Position numbers and translations under genes: made by a program
Shown: piece by piece, positions 55,519 through 64,000 of the stretch
How positions within the stretch are numbered: the stretch's first letter is position 1
Layout: each line of letters begins with the position of its first letter
Origin: Apostichopus japonicus
Taxonomy: Eukaryota > Echinodermata > Holothuroidea > Aspidochirotida > Stichopodidae
Length of the DNA: 64,000 bases
Reading direction: 5' to 3'
Assembly (NCBI RefSeq): GCF_037975245.1
Contig: NC_092561.1
Location: 1,391,001 to 1,455,000 of the forward strand
The notes under the pieces: model-generated
Told to the model about the DNA's origin: nothing
Databases searched by the model: none
What the model saw: the letters and a program-made list of their open reading frames with translations, nothing else

Positions 55519-56008
55519 GCAAATGTCAGTTTGAGACCATATTCAACTTTTCCAGAAATACAATTCAATTCCAATTTGTATTCTCAATTATAATTACACA
55601 GAAGTAATACACAACACACACTATACCGTATAGAAAATGGCATAATGTGAAGGGCACTAAAAAATCATAAATACTGTTAGAATGGCTTGTGATCTAAGAA
55701 CCACAGAAAAGGGTTTATACATTGCCCTACAAATTTGCGAAGGACAATCTTCCTCTCGGCTGAAAACATTTCGCGGGTGAATGAAACCCTAAATGATCAT
55801 TGTTAAAAGGAGCTTAAAGTTGGCTGCTTCTTATATCCTCTCATTGATTTGTGAGTAAGCGTGATAAGTTTTTTGTTGTTGTAGCTCACTGAAACCATAA
55901 TTGCCAAATTAAGAATAGCGGCATTGTCGAACATACTGACATATATGCATTCACCCATACATAAATACATGCATACATACACACACATACGCACACACAC
56001 ACATACAC

Positions 56009-56235
56009 ATGTTTGTATTACATTCCAACCGAGGACCCCATTGTATTTTCCATTGTTCAAAACCACGTACCCTAACCTTAACAATACCCCATACAATAGA
56101 TTGTTGGCACTCCTCAATCTCTTGTTCTTTTGTACATTTACCCACGTCTATTGCCAAAATTGCATACTTTAATATACAAGAGATTGAAATAAAGTCTTAT
56201 GAATTGAATTGAATTGAACTGAATTGAATTGAATT
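56009..56235 (+). mobile_element. Probable retroelement 3' tail with (GAATT)n
   Basis: The sequence ends in AAATAAAGTCTTATGAATTG followed by about six GAATT repeats. This style of 3' terminus is common in invertebrate non-LTR elements. No ORF is preserved. CA/TA-rich microsatellites flank it (55930-56010, 56310-56430). Confidence 0.4.
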
Positions 56236-57201
56236 CTTCCGAGGACGTGGTGATTCTTTAGAAATCACAACTGAGGACCTGGAATTCTTTTGTTCAAGTC
56301 CTCGGTCAGATAGAAAAACAAACGCACACATACACACGCACACATACATACATATGGAAACATAGCTTATTGAAGAATATGTTTGAATGTGTATGCGTGT
56401 ATGTGTATATGTATGTATGTAGTTATGTGCTGTCATTCAAAAACTTCCATCTGTGATACGGTTAAAAGTCATGATGAGAAATTGGCCCATAGATGGAACA
56501 ATGAAAAAAAAAAATCACCGATAAATCGTTAACCTATGGATACAAATGTGTCTAGCGCCATCAATTTTATGTTAGACTCGTTTTGCTCGTTTACTGCAAT
56601 GTCCAAGCTGTATCCGTTTCAGTGTAATGCTCTTATTAACAGTATTGTCATGATTAAATTACTAGAATTCCATCAGAAGTATAAACAAAATTAAACATGT
56701 GTGGTCCCATAGATTGAGTGAAATGTTTGTTTTGATGCCCATCGTCAGATAGTAATTTTATCCGCCTGTTTATGGGAGCGATGAATCGCTTTACCTATTC
56801 AACTTCCAAAACTAGCGTCCTATGTATATGTAAGTTCTGTACAGTTTCTGTATAATCATCTTCTAACTCCATGGTATCATGGAGGTGTGAGTTTTCTCTA
56901 TTTCAAAACCCTCGAACCAAAATATGTGCTTTCAATTGCGGTTTACAATATTGCTAGTGAATTTCAACATTTATCTTCTAAATATATTTCTCAGCAAGTT
57001 TTAAAAATGTATCGAGAGCCACGTCACAAGATACCCGCGGCCCATTTCTGATCACAATTAAAAAAAAAGAGTATATATTAAGAATCAAATTTTGCCCGTC
57101 CCAACAGCTCACCGTAACACCATCAATTGGTAGGATATATATATATGGGCACTCCTTAGCACAGGGCAGATTGGTGGTACATAGAGATAAATGAGATCAA
57201 T

Positions 57202-57227
57202 CAGAGCCGTCTCTATATACGGCTCTG
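57202..57227. mobile_element. 26-bp palindromic hAT-like micro-element, copy 2
   Basis: Identical to 8452-8477 but in unrelated DNA. It is flanked by its own perfect 8-bp direct repeat AGATCAAT (57194-57201 and 57228-57235). Confidence 0.75.
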
Positions 57228-58990
57228 AGATCAATATAAACATAGCGCCATCTATTCCTCCATTTCCGCGTCTGTTTTTTGTCGTTTACGAAACGCGTTT
57301 GTTTATAAGTTAGGCCTAACCATACAAAAGTGAAAGGAAATGATCATACAATATTTGGACTGGAAATTTTCCAAATGTTTCCAGTATACATTAAAATATG
57401 TTTACCACTACTATCGATAGCATATAAGAATATCCGACCATAAGCCGTCTATACTCCGTGTCATTAATTTGTGGCTCAATATATTTCCTTGGAAAGTGAG
57501 ACCCCCACACTTCCTTCCGGGAGAGGGGGATATATGTAAGGTTCAAAAAAGGTCCGGTTCAAATCTTTTGATTAATGACAACAATCCTGCTTTTGGTTGA
57601 TAGGACAGTGAAAATGTACTTTTGTCTGATGAAAGCGGAAGATCTTGATAACACTTTTTACTTTCAACTCCTGTGTATCGTCGAGATAATAACGTTCCAA
57701 GTTGACATGTAATGTAACAAAAAGGAAAATTCTTTAAATGATAGTAACACGTGCATTCCCTGTGTACCATCACAACAAGCCTTACAAGGCTATAACTTAA
57801 ACTAAATTCCTAGAAAACCGATCGGCCTATTTCAATTTCCTCTTTTCCATCCCACGCAATTTTGACATTGACGTTGTAACTAAATATATGAGTCACGTAA
57901 TATCAACACCATTATTAGACAGTTATTCTTCATGTATGAAACCAAATAAATTTTTACGCATCCAGCGCGGGTCAACCGACCCCCCCCCCCCTCCCCTCAT
58001 AAACACACACACATATTTAAGGACCCCACGTATTTTGTCATTAAAACCATGGAGGTAAAACCAATAGTTTATTAGAGATGGGTGATATGATAAAATAGCG
58101 TACGCGATATATGCGCTACGACAGCTTTCACGTGCAGCTCGAACGGGACACTATGCCTTAGCACGTCATTCCCATAGCTTTCTGAATACCTGCGAGGTGC
58201 TTACATGGTGTTACTGTACAGAAATACCAATACTATACGGTACAGTAATACACGATATAGTAATAACACAGTTTACAGTTTAAAATGATTGTGAGGTGAT
58301 CATGTATATGATATTGATGGGGTTTTTTTCAACTGTTCTTGGTATATGTCTTTGATATTATTATTCTTAATAGGTTTTTCTGAAAGGTCCCTTATAATCG
58401 CCTGGCCTGTTCAACCCTTCCTCTCACCCATCCAACCCCCCCCCCCATCCACACACACACACACTCGCTCATATACCGTATACATACAATCTAACTGCGG
58501 TCGTGATGGTTACAAACCTTTGACTCGCTCCAAATCAGAAAGTTCTCAACATTTTTATTTTCACAGAAACATCGTGACCAACAAGGATAATGAGCTTTTC
58601 CACAAAACTGCAAGATTTGCTGATGTCACTGTGTTGATCATTCTTCCTGCATGGTACCACTATGTTGGACTCAGGTATCATATGATGTTGTTTCGAATAC
58701 TTTTGGCTTGCCTTACCTGTGACGGTTTGGTAACACGCGGATTGAGACCAATAATTGAATGCGCTAGAGAAAAACAAATCACCGTAATTGAAATTGTGAA
58801 GGGGACAAAAATCCAACAGTCATCTTAGGCCTATAAAAGAAGAGAGAGTCACATGTGACGAACTATTCCAACCAAACACATGATAAAAAATGTCTCGTTC
58901 CGTTTTGAGAGATACCCTAGTTTTAAAAGTCACGTTTGGCAGCTCAGATCATTTTGTAATCGTTGATGTCATCATAATGCCACTCGGATC

Positions 58991-59474
58991 CAGGGGCGTA
59001 TCCAGGGGGGGGGGCGCAACAGGCGCGCGCCCCCCTATTGGCCGTGACCAAAAAAAAAAAGTTTAGCAAAAAAAAAAAAAATTGATGACGACCTTTATGT
59101 GAGATGTCGGTGATCGCTCAACCCCCCCCCCCCTCCCGTATGCTTTATTTTTTGTTTGCCGAAAAAAGGTTCTGGCGAAGTTCGGCGGCATAATAGGTTT
59201 AGAAACATAGATGGTAATTGTATTTGTATTATCACTATAAACACTAAGTGACATGCCAGCCATACTAAATTGTGCATTTTGTGTCCATATTTACTGGAAA
59301 TGTTGCTTATTATTAAGGTCGAAAAATGGATCACATATGGCACCATTTTGCATTTCAGCCCTTCTTCGAAAGCAAAAATTGTCCACCCCTCCCCTTAGAC
59401 CCATCCCCCAGGACGGCGATCATTCATGCCTGACGCCCCCCCCCCCCTAGTGGAAAATCCTGGATACGCCCCTG
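58991..59474. mobile_element. TIR element with perfect 16-bp ends
   Basis: 484 bp with CAGGGGCGTATCCAGG at the left and its exact complement at the right. It is flanked by a 6-bp direct repeat CGGATC. Related by its ends to the element in the GPCR units. The interior is G/C-run rich and has no transposase. Confidence 0.7.
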
Positions 59475-61439
59475 CGGATCTGAAAATCTTCTTCTTTCTT
59501 TCTGTTTTCTCATTTTCACATTTTCATAGGTATAGAATGTTAACACTGAAAGTATTGCCATCATTATATCATGTTATAAGTGGTTTAATGTTTAAATTAT
59601 TCAGAGATTGCGTAACCCATCTCCATTACAGACAAAAAAAAAGATGCAAAACATTGTAATAGATTAAGAGAAACAATAGAAGCCCATGCGACTCAATGAA
59701 TTCGTCATATTGGATTTATATCAAGTCTCCAACCTAATACTAGGGTGAAGTAACATTTAATATGTCATATCTTACAAATCGATTATGATATTTCTGAGTT
59801 GTTTGGGGAAGTAGTTCATGGCAGATATCCCGGTATAAGCAAATAATGATGGTTGGGTTAAAATCTCCTTTCAAGTTCAGCCACGAGTTAGTGACATCCT
59901 GAAACTATCGTGGGCTGTCTTTAATATAATCATGACCACTTTACAAGGCTACAATAGACTAATATTAATCTGCACTTGAACGTTCATCTGTACTGGCAAC
60001 AGGCTGAGCCTTGGGAGGCTGAGTGAGAGACCAATATTCAGAGGTGAAGTTGAAAGTGCCACATAATGACTGCATTATTCTTGCGTGTGAATCATACTCT
60101 GAAAAATTTTGGGAAGACATATCGCTTCCCCCTCTTTACTAACCCATCCCAACTCCCCCCCCCCCCCTCCCACCCCACCGCCGATTTCGGGTTCACAGAG
60201 TTAATATGAGAGGTGATATAAAAGTAAATGACGTCACTTTCTTTCATGTACTCTCGTCGAGTAATATGCAAAGACACCGTAACACGCATGCGCTGTGAAA
60301 CAATACAATAAAGTATAGGTAGGTGTACGTAAAAACAGATGTAGGTGTGGTTAAACACACGGTAGGCTATAGTCTGCACTGATTTATTATTGTTCCTTGT
60401 GGGAAGTTCCATCATAACTTTGTACCACGCTCCACCAGTTACTTGATTGATATTTCAAACAAGCAGTAACTTGTACAACAAATATCAAAACATGTCTATA
60501 CATGCATTACTTGGCACCAGTACGAACTTTGGAAATTATAGCCTCTTCATATAATATGACAGTGTTGCACAATCTGGTGGTTTTCATATACACTTGACGG
60601 TCAGAAAGTAAGTATCTATAGCAGCAAAGCAACCATGTTTACTTCCGGGAAAGCTTAAGCCCCACCCCAACTGCACCTAGAATAAAATCAAGAAAGCCAT
60701 TCCTCCCCCACCCCGCCCGTCATTGTTTCAGTATTGCAACTTATATACCGTGTTGCTCTTAGGCACATTGTTTTCTCCAAAGAGGTAGAACCATCCCCTG
60801 GACGATATGACATCTTAATCCCCACCCCCATCAGTACAAAAACAGGTGATTGCTCTTCGGGCTACGAGAACAAGTAATCAGTTTCCGTAAAATTTAACAT
60901 GAACATAGAAATTAGGCAAGAGGTAAAACAGATTTCCAAATAAGGAAGAAACAAATTACCATTAAATTTTGAGAACGCTCTATATATGGAGTATAAGGTA
61001 CGCACGTCGGTAACTCTTTAAATATTTGTGATACTTCAACATTGCATGTACATAGATGTCTCAGTTACAATAGGACGCTGGGAGGGGTTCCAGTGACGGA
61101 TCTAGAATCCGAAGGGGAAGGGGAAGCGCGGGGTGGTAGCAAGCATCAGGGGATACTAAGATTAGTAAATAAACGGTAAAAAGTCAACAATGCACGAGAG
61201 ATGATATCAAATCGTTCGCCTCACTGGAAAAACGAGAAAGTTTACAAGGCAGTATGTTAAACTGTTTTTTTAATAGGCCTACCTGGTTCCAAATATAGCT
61301 CAGTTCTTATACAGTCATAGACTTAGGCGTACATAGTTATATATGTGCAAATATTTTCATAGCTCTGGTCAGAATTACACAACCTAACGGAACAACGGAA
61401 GATACAGCCGAACTATAGGCGAACATTGTAAGTGGCACC
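59475..61439. other. Gene-free stretch
   Basis: No repeat family or coding frame that I can support. C-runs at 60150 and 60700. A hAT-like end (CAGTGACGGATCTAGAATCC, near 61091) has no partner. Confidence 0.5.
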
Positions 61440-61620
61440 CTAACGTTTCCGTACGGAGTACACATGCTTATTGGCTATCTGCCGTCACGTGACTCTGTAA
61501 GCCAGTAATCAGTCAAGTTCGAACTTGTTCGGCGCTTGTTTACGTCATACGAATGGCACGTTCTGGCACGAACGTCGCACACTTTGTTTGCAGCCCCCCT
61601 GCACATCTCCTTAGCACTTG
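61440..61620 (+). promoter_or_regulatory. Promoter-like region with palindromic E-box
   Basis: A locally CpG-richer stretch. It holds an inverted CCAAT (ATTGG, 61470-61474), the perfect palindrome GTCACGTGAC (61484-61493, E-box/CLEAR type) and a CRE-like TTACGTCA (about 61540). This is the strongest promoter-like cluster in the right part of the window. Confidence 0.35.
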
Positions 61621-62225
61621 AAAATATATAGCATGCAGTGATTTTGTAAGTTCCAATATATAAATATAATTATACTATGCTGTTCCATTGTAATATGCTC
61701 TTTGAACCGTACGGTGCTGACTCAACGGTGTGTTAGTTTGCTTTGGCAACGTTATGAGTAGATAAAGTAAACACACTGCTTTGATTTGGAAAATTTCACT
61801 GAACAGGTGATTGCGACATAGAACAAATATTCCCAAAATGTGACCAAGCAATAATCAAGCTAAGTTCCTTATTCGTTCCTTGTTTGTTTTGTTTTTTTCC
61901 TTCTTTTTTATATACTTTGTTGGGGCTTTCGTCTGGAACTTACCAAATAGAAAGACTTTTTGCAACTATTAATTGTTAGCTGTTCTGCTGCCGTTCACTT
62001 TTATAGCTGAAATTTCTAAGACAAATGTTTTCTCTAGCTGTTCCGGTTTTGTAAATGATCAGCTTAAAAAGTATGCTAATGTCTTGAATGCTCATTTGAG
62101 AATATCATCGACTCCTCGGTACAGACCTAAAAGTTCATGTTAATCCATTGTTTCAAATATTCTAATAACCCAACCAAAAGCGTGTTTTTGAAACTTCAGT
62201 GCTGTTAACAATATAGCACCGTAAT

Positions 62226-62256
62226 ATGGCATTCAACGCAGCTTGTCCCTTGACAG
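62226..62256 (+). CDS. Possible short first coding exon
   Basis: ATG followed by AFNAACPLT and a GTTAGT donor, about 0.7 kb downstream of the promoter-like region at 61.5 kb. No continuation was identified and no homology was seen. Speculative. Confidence 0.15.
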
Positions 62257-63119
62257 GTTAGTAAACGCATTTATTCTACACGTTATTTGAAGCCATTTAA
62301 AACCCTTGTTTTCCTATTCAATGTTGTGAAGCATCTGTTGAACTGAGCTAATGATCTTTGTTCTAGACTAAGTGGTCCAGCCACTTTAATTGGTGAGCCT
62401 CAGACATTTAGAGGGTCTTTTCACAAACAAATAAAAATTAGTGTAAAACTACAACTTGAACTAATAACATGCAGTCAGTGCTAATAATGTATTGGATATT
62501 AACATTTAATTTTGTGCCTAATGTCAACCTCAAAGGGGGGTGGGGGGTTGGTCTCTTAAGAGAGCTTTCTGGTCATCATTCTGAGAATATATGGGCAACC
62601 GTTTGTGTATACCATAAGAAGGTAAGTAATAAACGAAGTATATATTTAGCCCATTGTGATTGTTACATCTAAACATCCGTCAACATGACCTAACCAAATA
62701 GTTTCAAAACAACTCCCTGACCTAAAACAAACGCACGGCCTTACCAGCCATGATGCGGCGATTCTGACCGGTCGACACACCCTGAAACCAACCTACTGAC
62801 CTAACAACGCTCGGCGGCCTAACCAGCTGAGGCAAAAAATAACCTTTGGTACACAAAGCGAACGAAGAATGAGGAAGGGTGATTGAGACAGAGTTGGTTG
62901 ATGTATACTTGGAACGGGATCAGGACGTATATTCAAAATCGGTGTCGCAATACACAACCAATTGAAAAATTCTTGTTCTCCGACGGGGAAGGGGAAGGGG
63001 AAAGGGAGGTGGAGGGGAATGGTAAGGGGAGGGTAAGGGGAAGGGTCATTCATATTGCTGAGACTCGGAATGCGATGTGTATGTTAAGCAGTCGAACACG
63101 TTAGTAAAGTGGTACCTAC

Positions 63120-63548
63120 CAGTGGCAATTCTCCACTATGATCTGGTCCAACGTCCGTCGTCGATTTGAGAAGCCCCCCTACGTCGCCATGGTACTGACA
63201 GACGCTCTTTAGGCAGGAAGAGCACCGCTGGAGACCATCGCAAGAACAGGTTGCATTAATTTTTTTCCATAAAACCAACTGTATGTCTTTTCCTAATGAT
63301 ACATCTGTTGTTGTTAAGTTCAATTCTTGCAAGGTTTCTGCCTTCGCAAGAGGGAAATGAACATACACAAAAAGAAAGAAATTAAAACAGTTATCACAAC
63401 CAGGTGGGTAACAGATGTTAGAGGAGGGATACGCTAGCAATGACCCCAAGAAAAGCACGATTACCATAAATGAAATCTTGAAGATGTATATAACCAGGTA
63501 TCTATATAATGACGATTTCTGTGGTGCGTTCATATATATATAGGGCAC
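63120..63548 (-). CDS. Putative first coding exon of a secreted or membrane cysteine-rich protein
   Basis: Not recognised. The minus-strand frame stays open for 143 codons and stops being useful at CTG|GTAGGT (63120), a good donor in phase 0. Near the start is a hydrophobic signal-like segment (MVIVLFLGSLLAYPSSNIC). Further along is a cysteine cluster, NATCSCDGLQRCSSCLKSVC, with one sequon. The composition looks coding rather than repeat-derived. An internal Met is a more likely start than the first. The rest of the gene would lie at lower coordinates, but I could not find a convincing next exon. Confidence 0.35.
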
Positions 63549-63679
63549 TCATTCAAAATAAGGATCAATGAACGGGAAATATATGGCATAGTTGTACATG
63601 GTTATACGGGTATATAGGTAATCTCACAAGAAAGAGAAACACAAATGAGATCGGACGTTCTGTTAGGATGGGTTTTTTG

Positions 63680-63804
<125 letters not shown>

Positions 63805-63923
63805 AATAACGGAAAAACTGTTAAACAACTATGCTGCATTTAGAGAAAGGCTGGATCTCGAGTGAGATACAATAATTGAATTAGGTAAGTGATTGGAAGT
63901 AAAACAGCCAATGTTTGGTTTTT

Positions 63924-63960
63924 GCAGAGCTTTCGAGCAAAACTAGCTCTTCTTCAGTGC
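63924..63960 (-). other. Hammerhead-like Penelope terminus at window edge
   Basis: The minus strand reads CTGAAGA (a permitted CUGANGA core), then GAGC...GCTC (stem II) and GAAAGCTC. There is one extra A before stem II. This resembles Penelope-like element ends. Any element would continue past the window. Confidence 0.4.
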
Positions 63961-64000
63961 ATGATCACCGAAAGTGACAAGGAGTAGCAGGAATTGAAAC

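Larger units (their letters stand above)
52014..55858 (+). repeat. Tandem segmental duplication, unit 3 (lacks the junction segment)
   Basis: Homology to units 1 and 2 stops at GTGAGTAA (55858), exactly where the LINE tail begins in the other two. Unique sequence follows. Confidence 0.88.
55859..58990. other. Intergenic stretch
   Basis: Retroelement tail, CA/TA microsatellites and the 26-bp micro-element. The 160-codon frame at 58346-58828 has no gene-like features. Confidence 0.55.

Noticed and set aside
58346-58828. 160-codon plus-strand ORF as a gene.
   Set aside because: It includes a poly-Pro/CA low-complexity stretch. No domain, splice sites or signal peptide of convincing quality were seen.

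Overview
The window looks like nuclear DNA from a marine invertebrate deuterostome, most likely an echinoderm (possibly a sea cucumber). I infer this from an animal CSTF3 gene with about 20 small exons and good GT/AG junctions, from lineage-specific tandem rhodopsin-class receptors, and from the repeat landscape: hAT-type MITEs, a tRNA-derived SINE, CR1/L2-like LINE tails, Penelope-like termini and long (TA)n tracts. No bacterial or viral gene context is visible. The species itself cannot be read from the sequence.

Layout. Positions 1-11850 hold no convincing gene. They carry a hairpin-borne hammerhead-like motif (1538-1751), a 57-bp minisatellite (2428-5160) interrupted by a hAT MITE, a 65-bp palindrome, a nested 1.1-kb hAT element (7413-8538) and a cluster of tRNA-derived SINE copies joined to (TA)n tracts (8556-9850). 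Positions 11890-39169 are one complete minus-strand gene, CSTF3 (CstF-77, cleavage stimulation factor subunit 3). I could join 20 coding exons in frame into 723 residues. Its introns contain at least five separate minisatellites and several dispersed repeats. Intron 3 is 7.2 kb long and begins with the weakest splice donor in the gene, which matches the known vertebrate autoregulatory intronic-polyadenylation arrangement.

Positions 38450-43490 are transposon-rich: a 281-bp TIR element with a recognisable empty site elsewhere, SINE copies split by a fold-back element, and a decayed hAT element with a transposase C-terminal remnant that is itself interrupted by a hAT MITE. Positions 43520-55858 are three tandem copies of a ~4.25-kb unit. 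Each carries one intact, intronless 423-residue class A GPCR on the plus strand, with a TATA box about 235 bp upstream. The two inter-unit junctions carry a LINE 3' end plus a segment shared with CSTF3 intron 1.

Positions 55859-64000 are mostly intergenic. They contain a second copy of a 26-bp palindromic hAT-like micro-element, a TIR element at 58991-59474, a promoter-like CpG/E-box region near 61.5 kb, a probable signal-peptide-bearing exon on the minus strand (63120-63548) and a Penelope-like terminus at the window edge.

The most unusual observations are three. First, a 26-bp perfect-palindrome-ended element occurs twice, each time inside its own perfect 8-bp target duplication. Second, a possible CSTF3 feedback isoform is supported by splice-site strength and intron length. 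Third, the GPCR triplication shows clustered substitutions and unusual loss of several class A signature residues.
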